A stretch of DNA of 64,000 nt from Cellvibrio sp. UBA7661 (GTDB taxonomy: Bacteria > Pseudomonadota > Gammaproteobacteria > Pseudomonadales > Cellvibrionaceae): contig DLHT01000012.1 in the NCBI GenBank assembly GCA_002483365.1, forward strand, positions 28,789 to 92,788, given 5' to 3'. A program made the position numbers and the translations under genes. This document shows positions 33,476 to 41,414 of the stretch, piece by piece. The notes under the pieces were generated by a model. It saw only the letters and a list, made by a program, of their open reading frames with translations, had not been told where the DNA came from and made no database searches. Within the stretch, counting starts at the first letter, position 1; each line of letters begins with the position of its first letter.

Positions 33476-34789
33476 TTATCGGGTTTTTAGATATTTGGCA
33501 GGCGCGGCGTGACTAATTCGCCATGCAGGTAAAAAACCACTGCACAGGCTTGCCACCAACGCGAGTAAAACAGCAGCGGCAATTGTCACACCGTTAAAGA
33601 CCGCAACATTTTCGTAATTGCTGTAAAGCGCGCGCACAGCGGCGAGCCCACCGAACGACATAAGTAAACCGAGTAAAGCACCCGCAGCGCCAACGATAAA
33701 GGCTTCGGTTAAGTGCTGGAAAAATATAGAGTAACGACTCGCGCCCAGCGCCCGCCGAATACCCGCTTCCGGTGCTTTGCGCAGAAATTTTGCAAGCATC
33801 AAAACAGTACTATTGACCAAACAAATCATAAGAAACACAAACGAGAGCATTAATAATTGTTTGTTATCTTTGGAGACCACATTATTAATGTTTAACCATT
33901 CTTGCGGCGTATTCAGCTGATACCCCGGCGATCGTTTGAATCTGCCTTGCTCTTTTTGCGTGGCAATATAATTTTCCAGAAACTGGGTGAATTCCTGACG
34001 CTTCTCCGCTGAATTAAGTCCAACCCAGGCTTGAATCCAAATCGTTTCGCTCTGTAAAAAATCCTGATGACTGCGTATGTTTTCATCTGACCACCCCTGA
34101 ACATTGCCCCAAATTTGGTAGGGCTTGGCGGCAGAGTGAAAGAACGGAATGTAAGCATCGGGCGCGGCTTCAAATGGGATATTATTCAAATCGTACACAT
34201 TGGGCACCAGCTGCCATCGCTCACTGACCACACCCACTACCGTAAATAATTCACCATCCAGCAACAGAACCTGCCCCAAACTATTCGCGCCTTTAAAGAA
34301 TTTATTGTTTATACCTTCACTAATAATGACTACATGTTCAGGGCTGTCATCCGCGTTTTTACTCCAGGGGCCGCCATAAATAAATTGCACATCAAACATG
34401 CTAAAAAAATCACGCGTGGTCATGCGTGTATTGTAAGCCGATGGCAATTCGGACGATTCCGGGCGCTGAATAGTCACACCCACTTTACGTGAGATGACAA
34501 TATCCTCAGCGACATTTGCGTCATAAAGCGCTTTGGCATCCTGATAAGTGACTTGCGGTGGAATGGCGTTGAGGCTGAAGTATTCCCGTTCGGGATTCCA
34601 TGAATTAAGTTGCACAGCAAAAATTCGGTCATTTTTATGCGCCATGGGATTGCTAGACACCACAGAATGCATGGTGAGAATTGTTAGATTGGCAGCGATA
34701 CCGGTTGCGATGGCAAGCACCATCAACAGCGACAAGGTCGGAGTTTTACGCAGGCTATGCAATGACAACCGCAAATAATATTTCCACAT
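33476..34789 (-). CDS. ABC transporter permease, FtsX/MacB type (first permease)
   Basis: 437 residues with the same plan: N-terminal helix (LSLLMVLAIATGIAANLTI), a periplasmic domain with VVIISEGINNKFFKGANSLGQ, then three C-terminal helices including PEAGIRRALGASRYSIFFQHL and FLPAWRISHAAPAKYLKTR. Spacing is 18 bases to the second permease and 14 bases from the ATPase gene. Two unlike permeases suggest a heterodimeric transporter; the substrate is unknown. Confidence 0.9.
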   Translation of the reverse strand: MWKYYLRLSLHSLRKTPTLSLLMVLAIATGIAANLTILTMHSVVSSNPMAHKNDRIFAVQLNSWNPEREYFSLNAIPPQVTYQDAKALYDANVAEDIVISRKVGVTIQRPESSELPSAYNTRMTTRDFFSMFDVQFIYGGPWSKNADDSPEHVVIISEGINNKFFKGANSLGQVLLLDGELFTVVGVVSERWQLVPNVYDLNNIPFEAAPDAYIPFFHSAAKPYQIWGNVQGWSDENIRSHQDFLQSETIWIQAWVGLNSAEKRQEFTQFLENYIATQKEQGRFKRSPGYQLNTPQEWLNINNVVSKDNKQLLMLSFVFLMICLVNSTVLMLAKFLRKAPEAGIRRALGASRYSIFFQHLTEAFIVGAAGALLGLLMSFGGLAAVRALYSNYENVAVFNGVTIAAAVLLALVASLCSGFLPAWRISHAAPAKYLKTR

Positions 34790-34803
34790 TTTTTCGCTCC
34801 AGA

Positions 34804-35574
34804 CTAAAGAGTATTAGCCGTCAATTTCTCTTCGTTTTTTTCTTCATGATCTGAAGTTTTGATGGTGCCATCTGCATTTTTTGTAGCATCGGCATAAGAT
34901 TCGTAGATTTTAAAATCGGTGACTTGCCCATCTACAATTTGTATATTGCGATGTGCGCGCCGCGCCAAATCCGGATCGTGGGTCACCATTACAATGGTCA
35001 TTCCGTTTTTGTTGATCTCTTCAAGCATCTCCATAACTTGTCGCGCCATTAATGAATCGAGATTACCGGTTGGCTCATCCGCCAGTAAAAATTTAGGTTC
35101 GCCGGCAAGCGCACGTGCAATTGCAACCCGCTGCTGTTGCCCACCCGATAATTGTGACGGCAAATGGCGCGCGCGCGCGGCCAGCCCCACCATCTCCAGC
35201 GCATTATTAATTCGCTTTTTTCGTTCCGCGCCGGAAAACCCACGGTAGCGCAGTGGAACATCCACATTGTCAAAAATGTTGAGATCAGAAATCAGGTTGA
35301 ACCCCTGAAAAATGAATCCGATTTTTTCATTGCGCAATTTTGAACGAACATTATCGTTTAAGCGGCTAACATCGTGGCCATCCAACCAATACTGCCCTTC
35401 TTCAAAGGTTTCCAATAATCCGGCGATATTAAGAAAAGTCGTTTTGCCAGAACCTGAAGGGCCGGTCACGGCGACAAACTCACCCTCTTTTACCTCCAGA
35501 TTAAAATCACGCAAGGCATGGGTTTCGATCATGTCGGTTCGGTATATTTTTTTTACGGATTGCATTTTCAACAT
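34804..35574 (-). CDS. ABC transporter ATPase, LolD/MacB type
   Basis: 256 residues. Walker A GPSGSGKTT, Q-loop FIFQGFNLI, signature LSGGQQQRVAIARAL, Walker B FLLADEPTGNLDS, and H-loop VTHDPDLA: all intact. The first 225 residues are the standard domain; the tail (about 226-256) is acidic and lysine-rich and unlike LolD. It energises the two FtsX-type permeases encoded directly downstream. Confidence 0.93.
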   Translation of the reverse strand: MLKMQSVKKIYRTDMIETHALRDFNLEVKEGEFVAVTGPSGSGKTTFLNIAGLLETFEEGQYWLDGHDVSRLNDNVRSKLRNEKIGFIFQGFNLISDLNIFDNVDVPLRYRGFSGAERKKRINNALEMVGLAARARHLPSQLSGGQQQRVAIARALAGEPKFLLADEPTGNLDSLMARQVMEMLEEINKNGMTIVMVTHDPDLARRAHRNIQIVDGQVTDFKIYESYADATKNADGTIKTSDHEEKNEEKLTANTL

Positions 35575-35591
35575 GGAGCTTTCTCCTGAAA

Positions 35592-36869
35592 TTAATCTGT
35601 TATCAAAATTTGTTCATCAGTGGCGGACGTCGCAAGTGAAGAAATGATGATGCTGTCGCCCTCTTGCAAACCATCCATAATTTCAATGTGCTTTAGACTT
35701 GAACCACCGATCACCACAGGCACACGCAGTGCTTTATTGTTTTGCAATTTGTAAACATAGCCACGGAAACTATCAAAGAATGAACCGCGATTAACAATGA
35801 GCGCATTGGGTTTGTTTTCCAAAAAAATCTTCGCAGTCAAACGCTGACTCTGACGCAGATTTTCAGGCAACACATCGGTGAAACGAATGCGCGCACTGAC
35901 ACCACCGTTAACCACCTCGGGCGATATAGCGGTAACCATGCCGGGATAAGCTGCTCCCCCCAACGTAATTTCTGCCTCCATAAGTGGCGCTATGTCATCG
36001 GCAAATCCTTCAGGCACTATCGCCTCCACTTCAAACGCACTCAAATCAACAACAGTAATCAGCGCTTGATTGGCGGCAACGGCCTGCCTGTTGATCACCT
36101 GAACATTTCCCACCATGCCGGACACCGGTGATCTGATCGTTAATTCATGCACACGCCGTTGTAACGCATCCACTAAAAGTTGTTGGCTTTTGAGTTGCAA
36201 TTCCAGTGATTCAACATCAAACACCAGTGACTCATTCGCGAGCTCACCATTTTGTTTCGCTTGCGCCAACTCCAATTTGGCTCGCTCCAGATCATCCACC
36301 GCTTTTTCGTAATCCAGCTGCCGGATAAGTTTTTTGCTGATAGCTTCATCCGCCCGCAGTTTTTCGCGCATCATGGCTTTTTCGTTGACGTATGCCATGG
36401 CGATGATTTGCTCCAGCTCCAATTTGCGACGTTTTGATTCTATTTTTTGGCGGCCAAGATCGGCATCAATACGTGTGAGGTTGGCCGTTTCCCGCGCGAG
36501 TAATTCATTTAAATCCGGGCTGACAATAGTCGCGAGCACTTGATCGCGCGCCACCGTATCGCCCGCCTTAACCGCCAGATCGATATACCCCTGCTCGGGG
36601 CTAAATAAAGTGGGGCTATTGGCTGCCACAATCTTTCCCTGGGAAACCACTTCACGCACCAAGGTGCCACGCTCGACTGTCGCCACGCGAATCGCAGACC
36701 GCTCCACCACCAACCCCGACATAGACACATCGGCCACATAAATAAACGCCGACACAACAACACCAATCAGCAACGCCACTGCGCCCACAATAACAATACG
36801 CCTGTTCTTGCGGCTCGCTTGACCCAGCATAAGATCCTGCGCAGAGGTATCAGCAATTTTCATATTCAT
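35592..36869 (-). CDS. Periplasmic membrane fusion protein (HlyD/MacA-like)
   Basis: 425 residues (ATG 36863 two codons in is equally possible). Membrane anchor near residues 25-47 (VIVGAVALLIGVVVSAFIYV), then the split lipoyl domain (VVSQGKIVAANSPTLFSPEQG and IRSPVSGMVGNVQVINRQAV), a long helical hairpin (about 125-240) and beta-barrel domains. It would bridge the ABC complex to an outer-membrane channel. It is the first gene of the six-gene operon, about 30 bases downstream of a sigma-54 promoter. Confidence 0.91.
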   Translation of the reverse strand: MNMKIADTSAQDLMLGQASRKNRRIVIVGAVALLIGVVVSAFIYVADVSMSGLVVERSAIRVATVERGTLVREVVSQGKIVAANSPTLFSPEQGYIDLAVKAGDTVARDQVLATIVSPDLNELLARETANLTRIDADLGRQKIESKRRKLELEQIIAMAYVNEKAMMREKLRADEAISKKLIRQLDYEKAVDDLERAKLELAQAKQNGELANESLVFDVESLELQLKSQQLLVDALQRRVHELTIRSPVSGMVGNVQVINRQAVAANQALITVVDLSAFEVEAIVPEGFADDIAPLMEAEITLGGAAYPGMVTAISPEVVNGGVSARIRFTDVLPENLRQSQRLTAKIFLENKPNALIVNRGSFFDSFRGYVYKLQNNKALRVPVVIGGSSLKHIEIMDGLQEGDSIIISSLATSATDEQILITD

Positions 36870-36900
36870 ACAACATCACTCAGGGACTTTTGCTTTAGTA

Positions 36901-36918
36901 CTTCAAAGCCCGTACCAA
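36901..36918 (-). promoter_or_regulatory. Predicted sigma-54 promoter of the ABC-efflux operon
   Basis: The minus strand reads TTGGTACG-GGCT-TTGA, against the consensus TTGGCACG-N4-TTGC. The -24 GG and -12 TTG are correctly spaced, with two mismatches. Transcription would start near 36892, about 23-29 bases before the membrane fusion protein start. The operon encodes a sigma-54 activator, which makes this site coherent. Confidence 0.72.
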
Positions 36919-36993
36919 CTGCGCAGAAAATTTTTAACCCGATGTTTTATAAGAAGTTATTTATTTGCGTAGCGATATTGAGTGACTGCCGAG

Positions 36994-37039
36994 TGTCCGA
37001 AGAATGTGTCCGCTGCGGTTAATTTGAACGAAGCGGACA
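36994..37039. promoter_or_regulatory. Putative enhancer (UAS) for the sigma-54 regulator
   Basis: TGTCCGCT (37007-37014) and AGCGGACA (37032-37039) are perfect 8-base inverted arms, and another half-site TGTCCG lies at 36994-36999. They stand about 100-145 bases upstream of the predicted transcription start, a usual enhancer distance for NtrC-type activators. Confidence 0.55.
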
Positions 37040-37082
37040 GGTGGTGAGAGTGAGATATGGGAAGAAGGAAATGTTGCGTTTA

Positions 37083-37197
37083 TGTAGGTTGGGCAGTAAT
37101 GCCCAACATTTTGGTGATTAAATAGATTTGTTGGGCATGGCTGCCCAACCTACGCGCCGCTCAAACTATTTGAAGATCAACGCCAGCTATCGGCCAA
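37083..37197. repeat. Cruciform dispersed repeat, copy 2
   Basis: The arms GTAGGTTGGGCAG..TGCCCAACA and TGTTGGGCA..CTGCCCAACCTAC match at 23 of 25 positions. This is the cleaner copy of the element at 26799-26927, and as in that copy an attC-like site follows it on the right. Confidence 0.78.
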
Positions 37198-37219
37198 TTG
37201 CACACATTGGCGGCACGGT

Positions 37220-37288
37220 GCACAACAAAAAAGAAGAGTGATTTTGATGTCAAATCAATCTATTTTTTACCACAGTCGCTTGTTAGCC
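37220..37288 (-). repeat. Short attC-like site E, end of cassette array 2
   Basis: On the minus strand it starts GGCTAACAAGCGACTGTGG and ends near GTTGTGC, about 69 bases. GGCTAAC fits the RYYYAAC core. The left 20 bases match site D of array 1. The stop codon of the cassette gene (37283-37285) lies inside it. The exact right boundary is uncertain. Confidence 0.55.
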
Positions 37289-37756
37289 ATTTTTAATGAC
37301 TTTACTTTTTAGCTCATTTAATGCGCTTTGCTCTTTACTGATTGTAGAGGAGATATTGTTAGACCAACTTTTATAAGTGGCCTTCATAGATTCCCAGGAC
37401 TCTATGTCTGAAGGGCTAAGCTCCTGTAACTTTCGCCTTTGGTCGTTTAGAAACTCTAACTCACTTCTCAAGAAGGCAAGATTTGCTCTAACCCGAACAT
37501 GCTCCTTTATTTCATTTTCCCTAAGAGCTGAGTATTCCTGAAAAAGAGATACTTTTTGTAAAATGATAAGTGTTAATTCTGATGCAAGATCATGAAGCTC
37601 ATTTATTGAAATTAATACATCGGTCTTTTTTTCGTATAGTTTTTGCTCATCAGTTTTCTTCGAGCGAAAATGAGAGTAAAAAAATGTGGCTATAGACATA
37701 GCCAGCGCTAAGCCACTGATGCCAAGTGATATTAACCAATAGTTTTCTTGAGTCAT
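37283..37756 (-). CDS. Cassette-encoded membrane-anchored coiled-coil protein
   Basis: 157 residues: one N-terminal membrane helix (YWLISLGISGLALAMSIATFFYSHF, residues about 6-30), then a long charged helical region rich in Glu and Lys with heptad-like leucines. No family recognised. AAGGAA precedes ATG 37756. The gene starts 17 bases after a GTTAGCC core and its stop overlaps GGCTAAC, so it is a complete single-gene cassette. It is AT-rich compared with its neighbours. Confidence 0.75.
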   Translation of the reverse strand: MTQENYWLISLGISGLALAMSIATFFYSHFRSKKTDEQKLYEKKTDVLISINELHDLASELTLIILQKVSLFQEYSALRENEIKEHVRVRANLAFLRSELEFLNDQRRKLQELSPSDIESWESMKATYKSWSNNISSTISKEQSALNELKSKVIKNG

Positions 37757-37772
37757 GGGTTCCTTATTTTTT

Positions 37773-38170
37773 GGCTAACAATGTAATTAGATGGAATTTT
37801 TCCGCACTTCACTCCGGCATTTTTCTATCTAAGTTTGAAGGGTAATTTAATAACACATCCTCTAGTCACACGTCATTACTGGCTTTCATTCGGCAGTCAT
37901 TTTATGCTGAGGGAACGAAAGGCGGAACACTGCTGACCTTTAGCCCGTTGCGGTTCGCAAGCTCACCAGCAACCTATTGGCACAATGGCAATGAATATCA
38001 CTTATCTGCAGATAACTCCATTACAACACATAACTTCACAAATTATTTTTACCTCCCACCAGCGACCAAACACATCACTCTAATGCAACTACCCCACCCG
38101 CCACTCCGCAGGCAGCGCCTCCGCCAAATAATCCATAAACGCGCGAACCTTGGGGGTTAATTGGTGGCGG
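37773..38170. repeat. Duplicated flank of the cassette arrays, copy 2 (includes the 331-base gene-free gap)
   Basis: Homologous to 29229-29554. The left end on the minus strand is an attC-like hairpin (CTTAGAT..GAAAAAT / ATTCCATCTAA) ending in GTTAGCC at 37773-37779. The middle carries GTTGCGGTTCGCAAGCTCA. From 38089 rightward it is the coding 3' end of the intact lysR gene. Copy 2 has about 70 extra bases near 37905-37945. Confidence 0.82.
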
Positions 38171-39021
38171 TCGCGCACGCAGGCGTAAATATCCAGTGGT
38201 TCGATTTCTGCGTTAAAGCCGGTGCATTCGTCGCAGGTGAATAATTCTTTCAGCTCGCCGCGACGCAAATAATCGTTGGCGACGAAGGCGGCCAAGCGGG
38301 TGATGCCACCGCCTGCGACGGCGAGGCGTGCGAGTACGTCGATGTCGTCACTGATAATGGCGGGGCGCACTTCTGCATCAAAACGCAAACCGTTTTCTAC
38401 AAATCCCCAACGCAAAAAGCGCCCGTCAACGGCGAGGCGGAATACCAGGCAATCGTGGTCGCGCAAATCGGCGGGTGTTTTGGGGCGGCCTGCACGTGCG
38501 ATGTACGCAGGTGAGGCGCAAAAAATGGTGGGAATGGCGGCGATTTTGCGCGCGATTAAACCTTCATCCAGTTGCTGTTTGATGCGGATGCTGACATCCA
38601 CCGATTCCTGCACGTGATCCACGCGCCGGTCGGTTGAGGTGATTTCAATTTCCAGGCGTGGATAGCGCTGGTTAAAGGCGGGAATCAGGGGCGCGAGTAC
38701 ATGACGGCTAAACGCAGCAGTAGAGGCGATGCACAACCGGCCTTGCAGCTCTTGCTGCGCATCGGTTACGGCGGCGCGCGCCAGTTCCAGCTCATGGATT
38801 AACAGCGCGACTTTGTCGTAATAGACGCGGCCAGCATCGGTCATTGCCAAACTGCGAGTGGTGCGGGTGAGCAGGCGCACATCCAGATAAGACTCCAAAC
38901 GGGCGATATTCTGGCTGGTCGCCGCGGCGCTGATGCCCAAACGGCGCGCCGCTGCTGCAATGCTGCCGCCCTCCACTGCGCGCACAAAACATTCAATACC
39001 GCGTAATGTATCCATCGCCAT
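38089..39021 (-). CDS. LysR-family transcriptional regulator
   Basis: 310 residues. N-terminal winged HTH IECFVRAVEGGSIAAAARRLGISAAATSQNIARLE and the dimerisation helix; the effector domain starts at GRLCIASTAAFSRHVLAPLIP and ends LTPKVRAFMDYLAEAL. It is divergent from the DUF2798 and SDR genes, which are its likely targets. Its last 27 codons belong to the duplicated flank, and a matching remnant is fused to the histidine kinase gene 8.6 kb away. Confidence 0.9.
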   Translation of the reverse strand: MAMDTLRGIECFVRAVEGGSIAAAARRLGISAAATSQNIARLESYLDVRLLTRTTRSLAMTDAGRVYYDKVALLIHELELARAAVTDAQQELQGRLCIASTAAFSRHVLAPLIPAFNQRYPRLEIEITSTDRRVDHVQESVDVSIRIKQQLDEGLIARKIAAIPTIFCASPAYIARAGRPKTPADLRDHDCLVFRLAVDGRFLRWGFVENGLRFDAEVRPAIISDDIDVLARLAVAGGGITRLAAFVANDYLRRGELKELFTCDECTGFNAEIEPLDIYACVRDRHQLTPKVRAFMDYLAEALPAEWRVG

Positions 39022-39174
39022 AACTTCCGAATAAATAAATTGATTAGTAAGTTTTGCTTAATATAGCAGAAGCCAGTGCTCATCTACCGCACACAACAGC
39101 CGAGCCGTAAAGTGCACCCGTCCGTAGGCAAGCGTGCCTGCATTCATCAATCGTTCGATTACTGAGGAAATACG

Positions 39175-39447
39175 ATGCAAGAAGCCAATATCGACATCAC
39201 CCTTAAACCCGCAGGCAGCCGCAAACTACCTGCCCGCTTTACACCGCTTGTGTTCGCGTTTTATATGTCGGCGATCATGGCGTTCCTGATGTCGCTCATT
39301 ATTGTGGCGGCCAACAGCGGCATTGCCGATCACTATCTGGCGCAGGTAGCCCATGCCTATAGCATCGCCATGCCATCGGCCTTCTTCTGTATTTTGCTGG
39401 TGCGCCCACTGGTGATGTTGTTGGTCAAACACACGGTAAAAAATTAA
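39175..39447 (+). CDS. DUF2798 small membrane protein
   Basis: 90 residues with two membrane helices (TPLVFAFYMSAIMAFLMSLIIVAANSG and SIAMPSAFFCILLVRPLVMLLV); the MSAIMAFLMSLI and RPLVMLLVKH segments match DUF2798. Function unknown. GAGGA upstream of ATG 39175. Same direction as the SDR gene 64 bases downstream and divergent from lysR, a common trio. Confidence 0.78.
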   Translation: MQEANIDITLKPAGSRKLPARFTPLVFAFYMSAIMAFLMSLIIVAANSGIADHYLAQVAHAYSIAMPSAFFCILLVRPLVMLLVKHTVKN

Positions 39448-39511
39448 CCCGCGCACCAACGAATGAATTACCCTTCGGTTTTATCGAAATACCCTTGAGG
39501 AGACCGAGAAG

Positions 39512-40174
39512 ATGAAAACAGCATTGATCACCGGCGCAAACCGCGGTATAGGTCTGGCCTTGTGCAAAACCTATTTGGCGCAGGGCTGGGATGTGATTGG
39601 CGTATGCCGCAACGCATCGCCAGAACTGACGGAATCCGGCGCGCTGGTAGTAGCCGGTGTAGATGTGACCGATGCACAGGCGGTAGCCCGATTGGCTGAG
39701 CGACTGGAAGGTAAATCGATTGATTTGCTGATTAACAACGCCGGTATTTTTTTGCACGAAGCGCTGGGCAGCATTGATTACCAATCGCTGCAGCAGCAAT
39801 TTTTAGTCAATGCCGAAGCACCTTTACGCGTGACCGAGGCGCTGCTGGGCAATCTGGCTTCCGGTGCGAAAATCGCCTTCATCACCAGCCGTATGGGTTC
39901 TATTGCCGACAACAGTTCGGGCGGTTATTACGGCTACCGCATGTCCAAAGCGGCGCTGAATGCGGCGGCGGTATCGCTCGCGCGGGATTTAAAACCACGG
40001 GGCATTGCCGTGGCGATACTCCACCCGGGTTACGTGCAAACCGCGATGGTCAATTTTGGCGGCGATATTTCTGCCGATGTAGCCGCACAGCGCCTGAACC
40101 AACGCATCGATGGATTGACTCTTGAGAACAGTGGCAGCTTCTGGCATTCCAATGGCGATCTGCTGCCCTGGTGA
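39512..40174 (+). CDS. Short-chain dehydrogenase/reductase
   Basis: 220 residues. NAD(P) motif TGANRGIG, structural NNAG, catalytic Ser in ITSRMGS, and YRMSK for the Tyr-Lys pair. The short C-terminus and PGYVQTAM loop resemble the sniffer/C-factor carbonyl-reductase group, so an NADPH-dependent carbonyl reduction is likely. GAGGAG-type site upstream. Probably induced through the divergent LysR. Confidence 0.87.
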   Translation: MKTALITGANRGIGLALCKTYLAQGWDVIGVCRNASPELTESGALVVAGVDVTDAQAVARLAERLEGKSIDLLINNAGIFLHEALGSIDYQSLQQQFLVNAEAPLRVTEALLGNLASGAKIAFITSRMGSIADNSSGGYYGYRMSKAALNAAAVSLARDLKPRGIAVAILHPGYVQTAMVNFGGDISADVAAQRLNQRIDGLTLENSGSFWHSNGDLLPW

Positions 40175-40357
40175 TCTGTTTTTCTACTGTTGATTCCCTG
40201 CTTTTTCCGCATCAAAAACCCTGCGCGGCTCACCCCCTGAGCCGCGCTTGCGCTACACTGACCGACTTTATTTAACATCCGCTTTACCACTGCATTTATC
40301 ACTACAATTATTCACGCGAAACGCCACACGGCAGCTCACAGGACACTAGGAAAACAT

Positions 40358-41350
40358 ATGCAAAAACTTCGTTGGGGCGTGCTCAGCACCGCCAAAATTG
40401 GCCGCGAAAAAGTTATCCCTGCACTACAGGCTTCCCAGCACAATGAAGTGGTTGCGATTTGCTCACGCGATTTGCAAAACGCCCGCGCTACTGCTGATTC
40501 ATTGGGTATCGCACAGGCCTACGGCAGTTACGAAGACATGCTGGCCGATCCGCAGATTGATGCGATTTACAATCCGCTGCCCAATCACTTGCATGTGGAC
40601 TGGTCGATCAAAGCGCTGCAAGCAGGCAAACATGTGCTCTGTGAAAAACCGCTCGGGTTAAATACCGCCGATGCACAGCGCCTGATAGATGCAGCGCGCG
40701 CACATCCGCATCTGAAAGTAATGGAAGCGTTTATGTATCGCTTTCATCCGCAATGGCAGCTGGCAAAAAAACTGGTTGATGAAGGTGCAATTGGCAAACT
40801 CTACGCCGTGCATTCACATTTTTCTTACAACAACCGCGAGCCGGATAACATTCGCAACAAAACTGAATGGGGCGGCGGTGCGCTGCTGGATATTGGCTGC
40901 TATTCCGTTTCACTGTCGCGTTGGTTATTTAATGAAGAGCCCAACAATGTACTCGGCCAGATTACGCCTATGCCCGGTGAAGAAGTGGATTGCCTGACCT
41001 CTGGCATTATGGAATTTTCTGCAGGTACCGCGAGCTTTACCGCAGCAACCAAAATTGAGCCTATTCAATACGCCGAAGCCATCGGCGATCAAGGTAGCCT
41101 TTACATCGAGCGCCCGTTTTATAACGACAGCGGCCTACCGGTGCAAAAAATCCGCATCACCCGCAACCGTGTAGTTGAGGAAATTGAAGTGCCGGATACC
41201 AACCACTACGGCGCAATGGGCGATGCATTAGCCTTGAGCATTTTCAATAACACGCCGGTGCCTACTCCACTGGAAGATGCCATCGCCAATATGCGTTGCA
41301 TTGATGCCATTTTTCAAAGCGCTGCAGAGCGCCGTTGGGTTCGGGTTTAA
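40358..41350 (+). CDS. Gfo/Idh/MocA-family sugar dehydrogenase
   Basis: 330 residues. N-terminal Rossmann domain (LRWGVLSTAKIGREKVIPAL), the family motif CEKPLGLN with catalytic Lys, and the C-terminal alpha/beta domain with WGGGALLDIGCYSVSLSRWLF, which holds the D-x-x-x-Y/H catalytic region. The closest recognisable types are D-xylose/glucose dehydrogenases and related NADP-dependent oxidoreductases. In a xylan degrader, pentose oxidation is possible but not shown. Appears monocistronic. Confidence 0.83.
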   Translation: MQKLRWGVLSTAKIGREKVIPALQASQHNEVVAICSRDLQNARATADSLGIAQAYGSYEDMLADPQIDAIYNPLPNHLHVDWSIKALQAGKHVLCEKPLGLNTADAQRLIDAARAHPHLKVMEAFMYRFHPQWQLAKKLVDEGAIGKLYAVHSHFSYNNREPDNIRNKTEWGGGALLDIGCYSVSLSRWLFNEEPNNVLGQITPMPGEEVDCLTSGIMEFSAGTASFTAATKIEPIQYAEAIGDQGSLYIERPFYNDSGLPVQKIRITRNRVVEEIEVPDTNHYGAMGDALALSIFNNTPVPTPLEDAIANMRCIDAIFQSAAERRWVRV

Positions 41351-41414
41351 CAACGACCTGAGCCCTGGCTTTGTTGTAAACCACACATCACCGTTACACC
41401 TTTGGAGAGCGCGA

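Noticed and set aside
26942..38170. Possibility of an integron integrase or attI promoter in the window
   Set aside because: No tyrosine-recombinase reading frame is present in either orientation near the arrays, so only attC clusters are claimed.
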